A stretch of DNA of 64,000 nt, taken from contig JAEWYS010000016.1 of NCBI GenBank assembly GCA_023458555.1, forward strand, positions 146,574 through 210,573. The letters run 5' to 3'. Shown piece by piece: positions 9,760 through 18,829 of this stretch. This DNA comes from Bacteroidota bacterium. GTDB lineage: Bacteria > Bacteroidota > Bacteroidia > Cytophagales > Cytophagaceae. The notes under the pieces are model-generated. The model saw only the letters and a program-made list of their open reading frames with translations. It searched no databases and had not been told where the DNA came from. The position numbers and the translations under genes are program-made. Each line of letters begins with the position of its first letter. Position 1 is the stretch's first letter.

Positions 9760-12700
9760 ATGAAGCATAGTTTTTATCACTGGGGTTTTCTGTTAATATT
9801 TTCTCTTTTTTCTGTAAAGAGTTTTGGTCAATCGGTCAGTCTTACAGAAGGTTGTGCTCCTCTCGAGCTGCACTTTACCGCACCAGACGGAATGAGTTCA
9901 TACTTCTGGAACTTTGGCGATGGCGTAAGTTCAGAGTTGTCCAATCCGGTAAATATTTATACCACGCCCGGAAAGTATAATGTTACTTTTCATGAGACGC
10001 AGGGTGGGCCGGTGATTAAAACCCTTATTATTACGGTATTTCCGGAACCGGTCATTCGTTTTGATGTGGTGGAGCTGGGTTGTGTACCCTATGATGCGGA
10101 ATTTAAAAACGCTGTTGAGATTTCACCTTTGGTACCAGTCAATAAGTATATCTGGGTTTTCGGAGATGGTGATAAATCAGAAGGTCCCGCGGATGTGACG
10201 CATACGTACGCGCAAGCGGGTAGTTATAACGTTTCCCTGGGAATAGAGACGGATCATGCTTCCTGCAATATTACCAGGTTGTTTTCATCAGCTGTAGAGG
10301 TAACCACCAAGCCCAAGGCTTCTTTCAGTACGACTCCGACCGATCTGTTTTCGTGTACTGCCCCTTTGATCGTAGGTTTTCAGAATACCTCGACCGGAAC
10401 CAAAAGTCTGCAACATTCCTGGGAGCTTGGCAATGGTGTGAGCAATAATTCGCTAAATCCACCTGCTCAAACCTATCAGGAAGGCATATATACATTAAAG
10501 CTGAAAGTAAACTATGCCAATGCTCCTTCCTGTGCAGATTCGATTACCAGGACGGTCAGTGTGGGCACTCCCAAACCGATTATCGTGGTTTCCGAAGATT
10601 CTTTTTGTATGCATAGCGTCATTGAGGTCAGTACGCCTACTCCGGGATTTCCTACCTGGGATGTGGGAGATGATTATATGTTGTTGCTGGCACCGGGTAC
10701 TGCTGAAAGGGATCAGTTTAACCAGAGAAGATTCGGTCTTACATATTCCAAGTACGGGCCAAGGACAGTCCGGCTGAATATACAATCAAGCGATGGGCGG
10801 TGTTCCGGGGATACATCAGTCACACTTCATGTAAAGGGTTTTGATATAGAGGCTATTGCTGCTCCGGATACCGTATGCCAGCTTCCTGTAACTGTCGCTT
10901 ACCGTGTTAATGCTTCCGTGCCTCTGGACACTATTCGTTGGGAGTTTTCAGATATAGAGGATCAGGCATTGAAATACGACTCAATTGTTAATCCGGTCAG
11001 GATTTATGATTCCATTGGTCGGCCTGATGAATATTATATCGGTTTATGGAGGAAAGCAATGACTGCAACAGTGACTGGTTTGTCAAATGACCTTCAGTGT
11101 TCGTTTTCATCAAAAGTTGAATCAGTTATTGATCTTCCTGTAGCGCATTTTAAGCCTCTGTCTGATACCAAGGGCTGTGTACCATTACAGGTTAGTTTTC
11201 AGGACAGCAGCTTCTTTAGTAAAGAGATCAGACACTGGATATGGCATTACGGGGATGGGAAGGTGGATACTACCTATGCCCTTCTTGGTAAAGTATCTCA
11301 TATCTATGAACGTCCGGGAGATTATCAGGCTTTTCTGGTAATTGAAACAGAAAATGGCTGTGTTGATACATCTTTTGCGATTCTGGTGGAGGCCGGAACC
11401 AGTCTGGCCGATGAAATTGATTTCGATGCGGACAGGAAAGAAGTTTGTCCGGGTGAGCCTGTAGAGTTTGCTGTAACAAGAACCTCTCCACTGGTTGATG
11501 CTTACCATTTCCGTACGGAAGACAACAGATCGTTTCATTGTTCGGACAGGGATGTGGTGCAATGGTCGTATAAGCACATGACAGGTCTTCAGGATGTGAC
11601 TCTTCTGGTTGATTATAACGGCTGTATTTCCGGGGTGACCAAAGATAATTTTATTACTATAAAAGGTGCCGTGGCAAAGATTGACTATACAGCTGTATGC
11701 AGCGCACCGTATGAGTATACATTCAGGAGCAAAAGTCAGAATGCAACCTCGCTGCAGTGGGATTTCGCTGACGGCAATACCAGTGATCTGGAAACGATAA
11801 TACATACCTTTGCCGATAACAAAAACTATCTGATCCGGCTTACGGCTCAGAATGAAGATGGTTGTGCGCCTTCCGTTGCCACGGCCACTATACAGGTCAG
11901 AGATGTAAAAGCGGTCATCGAAATGGATTCGCTGGTATGTATCAATACCGATCAGGTGCTGGATGGTGGCCAGTCTCTGGATGTGCATGCAGAGTGCTAT
12001 ACAGGCTATACCTGGCAGTTTCCGACATTGAGCAGCCAGCGACCTCTAACAACCGCCTCAGCAAGGTCTACATTTTCTTTTGCAAGTCCTGGCTGGCATA
12101 CAGCCAGACTGATCGTAAAAGATGTGCATGGTTGCCGGGACACAGCAGAGGCCCGGTTTAAGGTATATGATATGCAGGTGGACGCCCTGGCAGATGATTA
12201 CGATATATGCATACCTGCGACTGTAGCCTTTACTGATTTGACCAAAGCGGATACATTAATTGATCAATGGGAATGGACTTTTGGAGGAGGGCTGTCCTCT
12301 ACGCAGCAGAATACATCACAAACTTATCTGAATCCGCCGGGAAGCAATGGTTTGTATCCTGTTTCACTTACCGTAACCGATGTGCTGGGATGTAAGGAAA
12401 AAATGGAATTTACCATCGGGTATTACAAGCCTCAAAGTACTATTACCGCGACGAAGCAGGGGCGTATATGCTTCGGAGATTCTATTTCTCTGAGTGCTTC
12501 AGATTATACAGAAAAAGGATCAAATCTCGCCTTTCGGTGGGATTTTGGAAACGGGACTACAGGGGCCGATCAGATGCACAAGCTTCTGTATGATTCTTTA
12601 AAAACCTATACCGTCAGACTAACTTATGAAGAGATCGGTTCGGGTTGCAAAGATTCAACTCAACTGGTAGTATATCAGCAGGAATATCCGAAAGCCGGCT

Positions 12701-14187
12701 TTGAGACCAATAAAGATGTGGAGAAGACTTTCTGCGCGGATCTGGATCTTACATTCCGGGATACTTCGTTGTTCTATCCGGGGAGTCCGGCAGCAGCAAA
12801 CCGGTGGAGTTTCGGCAACGGTCAGAGCGCTACTAACCGGAATGAGTATTCCCTGACCTATGGAAAGGGTGTTTATACCGTTATGCTGATCGCTTCTACT
12901 ACCTATCAATGCCGGGATACTGCTTCCAGAGTCTTTGAGGTATTTAAGCCCGAAGGAAAAATGGCAACAGACAAACAGGCAATATGCAAAGGCGACAGCA
13001 TCCTGTTTTCTCTGAGGGATACGGTGGATGTATATTCCTATACCTGGGCTTTCGGAGATGGGGATACACTTTCTAACGTAGATTCGGTACACCACAGATT
13101 CAATTTTCATCCACCCAACGGGACGACTATAGGACGACTTCGGCTGCTTGACAAACAAGGCTGTAGTACGGTAGAGGAGCAGCCTCTCTATATCCATCGG
13201 GTGATTGCAGGCTTTAGAAGAGATTCCGTTATCTGTTACAATGATGGTCCCAACCAGTTTACCAATACCAGTATCAATGACCATACGCGCCGATGGTTTT
13301 TCGGAGACGGGCATAGTTCGGATGAAAGCAATCCGGTGCATCAGTACGATACAGCGGGAACCTACCATGTTACAATTGCTATTGCGGACGACCGGTATGG
13401 TTGTGTGGATACTGTGTCGAAATCGGTAACCATTCATGCCAATCCCGTGCTCACTGTGGCGGGCGATACCGGCTGTCTTGGAAATACGCTGACCATGCAG
13501 GTAATAAACCCGAAACCGGAAAACACCTACAAGTGGTCGCCTGAGGAAGGTCTTAATGATCCCTGGTCGCCGGCTCCTCTGGTCAATATTGCATTTAGCC
13601 GGACATATTCGGTGGTGGAAACAGATACCAACAACTGCATAGACAGAGGAGAAGCTTACGCTATGGTCGTACGTCCCATCGGGCTGAGTGACTGGGACAC
13701 AACCATCATTGTAGGAGATACAGCCATTATTCCTGTAAGGAAGCCGGATTTCTATATTTTTAACTGGTCTCCGGAAGAAGGATTGAGTTGTCCGGATTGT
13801 GATTATCCTGCTGTCCAGCCGCTCGAAGATATCGTCTATACGCTGACTGTGACTGATTCACTGGGCTGCTTTGTTCATCCTTTTGAGCAGACAATATACG
13901 TGAAGCCGGAAACCTTTGTGAAGCTTCCGACAACATTTACACCTAACAGTGACGGAAACAATGATATCATATATGTGAAGGGCTGGGGAATCAAGGAGCT
14001 TCTGGACTTCAGGATTTTTAACCGCTGGGGACAGGAAATATACTCATCCAATGATCTGAATCAGGGCTGGGATGGTACGTTTAACGGAGTTGTACAGGCG
14101 AGCGATGTCTATGTATATAAAGTAAAAGTGCTGACCTGGAGGGGAGAGGAACTGTATGATGAAGGGTATATAAATCTGCTGCACTGA
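9760..14187 (+). CDS. Giant PKD-repeat adhesin-like protein with T9SS type-B (gliding-associated) C-terminus
   Basis: 1475 residues with a signal peptide ending near KSFGQ. Most of the chain is a tandem series of PKD-type Ig folds, recognised by recurrent W-x-F/FGDG cores (YFWNFGDG, WVFGDGDKS, WIWHYGDG, TWAFGDGDT, RWFFGDGHS) and TVTD-like strand ends. Cysteines recur about once per domain. The last 90 residues (PTTFTPNSDGNNDIIY, IFNRWGQEIY, WDGTFNG) form the gliding-motility-associated type-B sorting domain. It should be exported by T9SS and retained at the surface, probably with the PorP/SprF protein encoded on the opposite strand. SprB-like or other surface adhesins have this design; the ligand is unknown. 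Confidence 0.88.
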   Translation: MKHSFYHWGFLLIFSLFSVKSFGQSVSLTEGCAPLELHFTAPDGMSSYFWNFGDGVSSELSNPVNIYTTPGKYNVTFHETQGGPVIKTLIITVFPEPVIRFDVVELGCVPYDAEFKNAVEISPLVPVNKYIWVFGDGDKSEGPADVTHTYAQAGSYNVSLGIETDHASCNITRLFSSAVEVTTKPKASFSTTPTDLFSCTAPLIVGFQNTSTGTKSLQHSWELGNGVSNNSLNPPAQTYQEGIYTLKLKVNYANAPSCADSITRTVSVGTPKPIIVVSEDSFCMHSVIEVSTPTPGFPTWDVGDDYMLLLAPGTAERDQFNQRRFGLTYSKYGPRTVRLNIQSSDGRCSGDTSVTLHVKGFDIEAIAAPDTVCQLPVTVAYRVNASVPLDTIRWEFSDIEDQALKYDSIVNPVRIYDSIGRPDEYYIGLWRKAMTATVTGLSNDLQCSFSSKVESVIDLPVAHFKPLSDTKGCVPLQVSFQDSSFFSKEIRHWIWHYGDGKVDTTYALLGKVSHIYERPGDYQAFLVIETENGCVDTSFAILVEAGTSLADEIDFDADRKEVCPGEPVEFAVTRTSPLVDAYHFRTEDNRSFHCSDRDVVQWSYKHMTGLQDVTLLVDYNGCISGVTKDNFITIKGAVAKIDYTAVCSAPYEYTFRSKSQNATSLQWDFADGNTSDLETIIHTFADNKNYLIRLTAQNEDGCAPSVATATIQVRDVKAVIEMDSLVCINTDQVLDGGQSLDVHAECYTGYTWQFPTLSSQRPLTTASARSTFSFASPGWHTARLIVKDVHGCRDTAEARFKVYDMQVDALADDYDICIPATVAFTDLTKADTLIDQWEWTFGGGLSSTQQNTSQTYLNPPGSNGLYPVSLTVTDVLGCKEKMEFTIGYYKPQSTITATKQGRICFGDSISLSASDYTEKGSNLAFRWDFGNGTTGADQMHKLLYDSLKTYTVRLTYEEIGSGCKDSTQLVVYQQEYPKAGFETNKDVEKTFCADLDLTFRDTSLFYPGSPAAANRWSFGNGQSATNRNEYSLTYGKGVYTVMLIASTTYQCRDTASRVFEVFKPEGKMATDKQAICKGDSILFSLRDTVDVYSYTWAFGDGDTLSNVDSVHHRFNFHPPNGTTIGRLRLLDKQGCSTVEEQPLYIHRVIAGFRRDSVICYNDGPNQFTNTSINDHTRRWFFGDGHSSDESNPVHQYDTAGTYHVTIAIADDRYGCVDTVSKSVTIHANPVLTVAGDTGCLGNTLTMQVINPKPENTYKWSPEEGLNDPWSPAPLVNIAFSRTYSVVETDTNNCIDRGEAYAMVVRPIGLSDWDTTIIVGDTAIIPVRKPDFYIFNWSPEEGLSCPDCDYPAVQPLEDIVYTLTVTDSLGCFVHPFEQTIYVKPETFVKLPTTFTPNSDGNNDIIYVKGWGIKELLDFRIFNRWGQEIYSSNDLNQGWDGTFNGVVQASDVYVYKVKVLTWRGEELYDEGYINLLH

Positions 14188-14210
14188 TTACAGCTATAAA
14201 GAATGAAAAA

Positions 14211-14258
14211 CAAGAAAGCCTCCCTGGCAAAGTTATCGGGAAGGCTTTCTTGTTTTTT
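14211..14258. terminator. Rho-independent terminator between convergent genes
   Basis: A strong stem pairs CAAGAAAGCCTCCC (14211-14224) with GGGAAGGCTTTCTTG (14238-14252), followed by six T on the plus strand. On the minus strand the stem is followed by TTTTTC. It can end both the PKD-protein gene and the convergent hydrolase gene. Confidence 0.9.
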
Positions 14259-14311
14259 CAGGTGTATTGGTTCAGAAATTGAGGAGACTATACCGCTATA
14301 CTGCAAGCGAA

Positions 14312-15589
14312 TTAAATCCCGGCAAACTCAAAAGGCTGTGCGTCTTCAAACTTTTCGTGGCTTTCACCGGCATAGGTGGCATGATCATCCAGCGAAAGCT
14401 TTTTGACCGGGATATTTCTTGCAAAATCCATTTTTTTCATATCGACCCAGAAGGTATTTGGGGTCAGTGTAGTTTCAAAGAAGTAAACCAGGTTTTTCTG
14501 GTCTGCCACGGATCGCCAGCGGGTGGAGGAGATATTGGGCTCATCCTTCGTGCTTATTCCCAATGGCACGGAACAGTTTCTGATCACACTGAAAATGCCT
14601 GCTATTGCCTGCCGTATATCTGCTGTTTTGGGAAGTACATTGATATAAAAAGATGCTCTTACAAACCGGTCTGTGGCCCGATTGGTACCAGGGAGCATAA
14701 TCGTACCCGGAATATCTTCCCAATACTGATTCATGGCAAGCTGTTTGTCAAAAGGCGGAGAATTCGTCATTACGGTATAGGAAGGATCGTGATGGATTTT
14801 GAGCTTGCCTTCTATAAATTCAAAGATGGCATTGTCGCCGGAAGGGTCCGAAACCGAGAGATGTACCGTTGTAAACTTATCTGTATCCGGTATGTTTTCC
14901 GAAACGATGACAAACTCTTCCTGTTTGAGCCGTTCTACTGCCTCTGCGACTGTAGCATGGCAGTCGAGTACATATTGCGCCCATGCAGCTATAATAAGTC
15001 CTTTTTTTGAGCCGTCTTTTTTAAATTCCGGGTATTGTGACTCTGCCAGCCAGAGCAGGTTGGCAACGAGACCTTTCTCATTCATGCCATCCACGGTAGC
15101 TATATCATATGCGCTGACGACCAGACTGCCATATCTGGATGTCCATTGGATCGAATTGGAACCGACTTTTCCGTTACGTTCCATTCCTCGCGGAAATATC
15201 CACAGATTGGGTGGAATCTCATCCTTCCAGTCCATAGAGCGGGCAGTGATGATCGTATCTTCCTTGCCTTTGTACATTACCCTGGTACAGGCGAAGAGGA
15301 GAGGGAGGCCACAAATAAGCCCGATATATGTCCATACAGAGGAAGCCAATGAATCTGAAGGAAGAAGCATAAAGGAGCGGGCGTTGACAGAAGATTCTTT
15401 GGGTAAAGAGTCAGGGGAAAATGCCTTAAGTCCCTCTTCCTTATCTTTCACAGAAATAATCTCTGACTGATTATACAGATACCAGTCAGGTATAGCGCTT
15501 CCACCTGCAAAGCAATAGAGAGGAAATAATATCCACCCGGTTATTCCGAAGATAATCAAAGTACGAATGAATGTAAGAATGTTTTTCAT
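14312..15589 (-). CDS. Choloylglycine hydrolase-family (linear amide C-N) Ntn hydrolase with long N-terminal extension
   Basis: 425 residues. The family's catalytic pattern starts at C101 (FACTRVMY) and continues with R117 and D120 (TARSMDW). The spacings, +16 and +19, are the same as between Cys2, Arg18 and Asp21 of bile-salt hydrolases and penicillin V acylases. N276 (TVMTNSP) and R308 (TDRFVRA) fit the other conserved active-site residues. The family matures by autocleavage before the nucleophilic Cys. Here that would remove a 100-residue leader with a hydrophobic start (residues 4-28) and a second hydrophobic stretch (84-100), longer than usual. Likely periplasmic or membrane-tethered. 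Substrates could be bile salts, penicillin V or N-acyl amides such as acyl-homoserine lactones; the sequence does not decide. Confidence 0.85.
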   Translation of the reverse strand: MKNILTFIRTLIIFGITGWILFPLYCFAGGSAIPDWYLYNQSEIISVKDKEEGLKAFSPDSLPKESSVNARSFMLLPSDSLASSVWTYIGLICGLPLLFACTRVMYKGKEDTIITARSMDWKDEIPPNLWIFPRGMERNGKVGSNSIQWTSRYGSLVVSAYDIATVDGMNEKGLVANLLWLAESQYPEFKKDGSKKGLIIAAWAQYVLDCHATVAEAVERLKQEEFVIVSENIPDTDKFTTVHLSVSDPSGDNAIFEFIEGKLKIHHDPSYTVMTNSPPFDKQLAMNQYWEDIPGTIMLPGTNRATDRFVRASFYINVLPKTADIRQAIAGIFSVIRNCSVPLGISTKDEPNISSTRWRSVADQKNLVYFFETTLTPNTFWVDMKKMDFARNIPVKKLSLDDHATYAGESHEKFEDAQPFEFAGI

Positions 15590-15847
15590 ATTAATGCATA
15601 CACATGTGGTTTTACTATGCCTAAAATAGATTGCCGCTTTAAATGTTTTTCGTTGACCCGGAAAAATACAGTTAAGGTCCTTCCTTGCTCTACTATCAGA
15701 AGAAGAGTATCGGGATGATTAACGCGCTTCAATGCTGCTCCTTTAGCTGGTTTTTTGTGTATGGTTTTTATACTATTTGTCTTATATTTAATTAATTAGC
15801 TTTTGTATTTGTTGCAGGTATTAAATTTTTTTTTAAAAAGTATACTA

Positions 15848-15906
15848 AATATATAGACTATATATTCTTTATTTTTAGATTTGCATAAATCTACTATATC
15901 TATAGA
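15848..15906 (+). promoter_or_regulatory. Candidate operator/promoter region of the TonB-receptor unit
   Basis: This AT-rich region upstream of the receptor holds a 19-bp palindrome (AATATATAG-A-CTATATATT, 15848-15866), a perfect Bacteroidota -7 box TAGATTTG at 15876-15883 without a clear -33 element, and CTACTATATCTATAGA at 15891-15906. The last matches 15 of 16 bases of an element upstream of the SAM riboswitch at 40879. A related, more diverged site lies near 27636. Its position relative to the -7 box differs between the sites, so whether it is an operator or a promoter element is unresolved. Confidence 0.5.
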
Positions 15907-15910
15907 CTAA

Positions 15911-15973
15911 ATGAATATTAAAATGTGCCACTTTTATTATCCAACCTGTCCCGTGAGGGACTGTGATTTTTAG
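15911..15973 (+). CDS. Cysteine-rich 20-residue leader ORF upstream of the TonB-dependent receptor
   Basis: A tiny ORF begins a few bases after the TCTATAGA motif and ends 70 bases before the receptor start. It reads MNIKMCHFYYPTCPVRDCDF, or 16 residues if the second ATG at 15923 is used. Three of its residues are cysteine. Two short hairpins overlap or follow it: GTCCC-GTGA-GGGAC at 15948-15961, inside the ORF, and CATCC-TTCG-GGATG at 15975-15988, just after the stop, with a C(UUCG)G tetraloop. This layout suits translation-coupled attenuation in which ribosomes pause at Cys codons. Similar Cys-rich ORFs occur in three other leaders in this window. Translation is not proven. Confidence 0.5.
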   Translation: MNIKMCHFYYPTCPVRDCDF

Positions 15974-15988
15974 ACATCCTTCGGGATG
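15948..15988 (+). other. Tandem leader hairpins
   Basis: Two perfect 5-bp stems in the receptor 5' leader: 15948-15952 with 15957-15961, and 15975-15979 with 15984-15988. The second is closed as C(TTCG)G, a very stable tetraloop. There is no T-tract, so neither is a canonical terminator. They could gate ribosome or Rho access in the leader. Confidence 0.55.
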
Positions 15989-16043
15989 AGCCAATTAGTT
16001 GATATATAACAGATCACTACCATTTAAAAAACATCTACATAAC

Positions 16044-18653
16044 ATGAATCAACGACTACACTATACGAGGTACAGGATCCTCATATCAATTTTAGGAAGC
16101 CTGCTGATTGCCGGAGCAGTTCAGGCACAGGAAGCAAGTCTCATTTCAGGAAGATTGCTTGATCCTCAGGGGCGACCGATTGCAGGTGCCCAGATTGTCT
16201 TGCAAGACAACACGGCTGGAGCAACTACTGAGGAGGATGGACGCTTCTCATTTGAAACAACGCAGACACCTCCCTTTAACATCATTATTTCTGCCGAAGG
16301 ATACGAAGGTTTTGAAATAACCTATACCGGTCCCGGCACTAATCTCAACCGCACCCTTCGTCCGGTAGCTCCGGGTGTGGAGGCAGTAACGGATGTAGGA
16401 GAAACAGAAGAAATTGCTGTAACAGCAAGACGTCGTAAGGAAAAAACACAGGACGTGCCTATTCCTATTTCCGTAGTAGGCGGAGCGCTGATTGAGGAGA
16501 CCGGAGCGTTCAACGTAAACAGGGTAAAAGAACTGGTTCCAACGGTACAATTATATTCGTCCAATCCGAGAAATACGACACTGAATATCCGTGGTATAGG
16601 TTCTACCTTCGGATTGACCAATGATGGTCTTGATCCCGGTGTAGGATTTTACGTAGACGGTGTGTACTATGCGAGACCGGCGGCAACTACCCTGGATTTT
16701 ATTGATGTGGAACAGATAGAGGTGTTACGTGGACCACAGGGAACGCTTTTTGGCAAAAATACCACAGCCGGAGCCTTTAATATTACGACACGCAGACCGA
16801 GTTTTAAAACCGGTGCTGACTTTGAGCTGAGCTATGGTAACTACGGATTTATACAGGCAAAGACATCTGTGACCGGACCACTGACGAAAAAATTGGCAGG
16901 CCGTCTGTCCTTTTCAGGAACTCAGCGTGATGGTACCATTTATAATGTGCGAACAGAGAAATACCTTAATGACCTGAATAACCAGGGAGTACGTGGTCAG
17001 TTATTGTATACGCCGACCGACAAAATCAATATCCTCTTTGCGGCAGATGCAACCAGGCAGCGACCAAAAGAAGGATATGCGCAGGTGATCGCAGGAGTAG
17101 TGGAGACACAGCGTGCGGAATACAGACAATTCCGTAATATCATCGCTGATCTGGGCTGGCAGCTGCCGAGTGAAAATCCTTTTGACAGAAAGGTCGATCA
17201 GAACTCCACCTGGCGCGCAGGCAATGACCTCGGAGGTGCTTCGCTGAATGTCGATGCAAAGATTGGTCCCGGTACACTTACCTCCACTACGGCCTGGCGT
17301 TTCTGGCACTGGGATCCGATGAATGACCGTGACTTTACGGGCCTTAACGCGACGGCCAAATCGCAGGCTACTTCCAAGCACAATCAATGGTCTCAGGAAG
17401 TGCGCTATGCCGGTGACTTTACCAAAAAGCTGAGCGGTGTGGTTGGTGTATATGCGATCGGACAAAATCTGTGGACAGATCCGGAACACATCGAAGAAGC
17501 AGGTGAGCATCAATGGAGATTCCAGCAAAATAACACTAATACAGAACTGTGGCAGACTCCGGGACTCTTTGACGGCCACGGGTCTGCGATCAAATCAAGA
17601 CTTGAAACAGTGAGTGCCGCCGTATTTGCCAACGTTGACTGGGCTATTACACCAAAGCTTCATGTATTGCCCGGATTGCGCTACAACTATGACAGCAAAG
17701 CGGTTGATTTTAAAAGAAGAGCCTATGGATTGTATCAGACAGACAATCCTGCGCTGATTGCGATTCGCACAATTTACAATAATCAGGAGTTTAGCTTCAC
17801 TACTCATGAAAGCAATGTTACCGGTCAGTTGACTGTCGCTTACAAGCCAATCGATAAGATCAATACCTTCGTCACCGTCTCTAATAGTTACAAGCCGGTT
17901 GGGGTAAACCTGGGTGGACTTCCGAATGTCAATGGTCAGCCAGACCTGAGCCTTGCGCGTATCAGACCGGAATATGTGACGCATGCCGAATTTGGTATCA
18001 AAACATCGCCTACCAGACGTTCCATACTGAATCTTGTAGCGCATGTGACCGATATCAAGGATTACCAGACGCTTGTTCAGGATCCTGACCCGAGTATTCT
18101 GCGTGGCTATCTGGCTAATGCGGAGCGTGCACGTGTATTGGGTGTCGAGCTGGACGGAAATATCCGTCTGAGCAAACATTTTCTGGTATACGGAGCGCTT
18201 GCTTATACTGATGGCAAGTACATTACCTTCAAAAATGCTCCGCTTCCTCTTGAGGAAACCGGAACACCCGGAGTTCCATTCAAGGATATCTCCGGCGGAA
18301 GGCTTCCGGGTATCTCTAAGTGGGCAGGTTCTCTTGGCGGTGAAGTATCCGTTCCTGGTAACCTGTTGAAGCAATATGGGAAGTTCTTCCTTGGAGCGGA
18401 CACCTACTACCGTTCAGACTTCTCTTCAAGTCCTTCTCCGTCCAAGCATCTTAATATAGACGGATACGCTCTCGTTAACGCTCGTATTGGTTTCAGAGCA
18501 ACGGCAGGAACAAGCATCTTTGTATGGGGTAGAAATATTCTGGATACCAATTACTTCGAGCAGTTGCTTCCCGGAGCGGGTAATGCCGGACATTACGCAG
18601 CTGTATTGGGAGATCCGAGGACATATGGTATCACTATAAAGCAGTCTTTCTAA
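16044..18653 (+). CDS. TonB-dependent outer-membrane receptor
   Basis: 869 residues from the ATG at 16044, chosen because it opens a normal signal peptide (MNQRLHYTRYRILIS to VQAQ); an in-frame TTG at 15999 gives an unlikely extension. After the signal come a carboxypeptidase-regulatory-like domain (ISGRLLDPQGRPIAGAQIVL), a TonB-box-like EEIAVTA, a plug (VPIPISVV, RGIGSTFG, VLRGPQGTLFGKN) and a 22-strand barrel ending in a terminal Phe. The plug looks more like iron-complex/siderophore-type receptors than SusC. The exbB-exbD-exbD-tonB-pstS-like genes follow on the same strand, so the window appears to encode a receptor with its own energising complex. Substrate unknown; the leader with Cys-rich ORF hints at sulfur control. 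Confidence 0.88.
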   Translation: MNQRLHYTRYRILISILGSLLIAGAVQAQEASLISGRLLDPQGRPIAGAQIVLQDNTAGATTEEDGRFSFETTQTPPFNIIISAEGYEGFEITYTGPGTNLNRTLRPVAPGVEAVTDVGETEEIAVTARRRKEKTQDVPIPISVVGGALIEETGAFNVNRVKELVPTVQLYSSNPRNTTLNIRGIGSTFGLTNDGLDPGVGFYVDGVYYARPAATTLDFIDVEQIEVLRGPQGTLFGKNTTAGAFNITTRRPSFKTGADFELSYGNYGFIQAKTSVTGPLTKKLAGRLSFSGTQRDGTIYNVRTEKYLNDLNNQGVRGQLLYTPTDKINILFAADATRQRPKEGYAQVIAGVVETQRAEYRQFRNIIADLGWQLPSENPFDRKVDQNSTWRAGNDLGGASLNVDAKIGPGTLTSTTAWRFWHWDPMNDRDFTGLNATAKSQATSKHNQWSQEVRYAGDFTKKLSGVVGVYAIGQNLWTDPEHIEEAGEHQWRFQQNNTNTELWQTPGLFDGHGSAIKSRLETVSAAVFANVDWAITPKLHVLPGLRYNYDSKAVDFKRRAYGLYQTDNPALIAIRTIYNNQEFSFTTHESNVTGQLTVAYKPIDKINTFVTVSNSYKPVGVNLGGLPNVNGQPDLSLARIRPEYVTHAEFGIKTSPTRRSILNLVAHVTDIKDYQTLVQDPDPSILRGYLANAERARVLGVELDGNIRLSKHFLVYGALAYTDGKYITFKNAPLPLEETGTPGVPFKDISGGRLPGISKWAGSLGGEVSVPGNLLKQYGKFFLGADTYYRSDFSSSPSPSKHLNIDGYALVNARIGFRATAGTSIFVWGRNILDTNYFEQLLPGAGNAGHYAAVLGDPRTYGITIKQSF

Positions 18654-18660
18654 AATCTAA

Positions 18661-18737
18661 CCTGTTTTCTCCGGGATGCTTCTGTCGGCGGGTCAGTCAA
18701 TCCCCGGTGGAGGCTACCGGAGTTACAGGCTTTTATT
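18661..18737 (+). terminator. Possible terminator/attenuator between receptor and exbB
   Basis: Just after the receptor stop, CCTGT and CTCCGG (18661-18674) can pair with CCGGAG and ACAGG (18717-18729), followed by CTTTTATTTA. An inner hairpin CCGGT/ACCGG lies in the loop. The small ORF at 18676 starts inside this structure and runs through it, so its translation would compete with folding. Confidence 0.5.
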
Positions 18738-18804
18738 TACGCGCGGCAGATACACCTGGCAGTCTGAATGCTGCCGGGCCTGTATCGCCGGAATAAACCA
18801 ATAG
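18676..18804 (+). CDS. Small ORF with CC..C cluster in the exbB leader
   Basis: A 42-residue ORF between the receptor and exbB, ending 25 bases before the exbB start. Its cysteines are clustered near the end (E-C-C-R-A-C, residues 31-36). The Cys codons overlap the right arm of a CGGCAG/GCTGCCG stem. By its position and clustered Cys codons it resembles the other leader ORFs of this window. However, a Cys pair can arise by chance in an ORF of this length, so this is the weakest member of the set. Confidence 0.35.
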   Translation: MLLSAGQSIPGGGYRSYRLLFTRGRYTWQSECCRACIAGINQ

Positions 18805-18829
18805 TAGTAGTAACAAAAAAGCAAGTAGC

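Noticed and set aside
16320..16375. Carotenoid or glycan receptor assignment of the TonB-dependent receptor.
   Set aside because: Barrel sequence alone does not identify a substrate; only family-level naming is justified.
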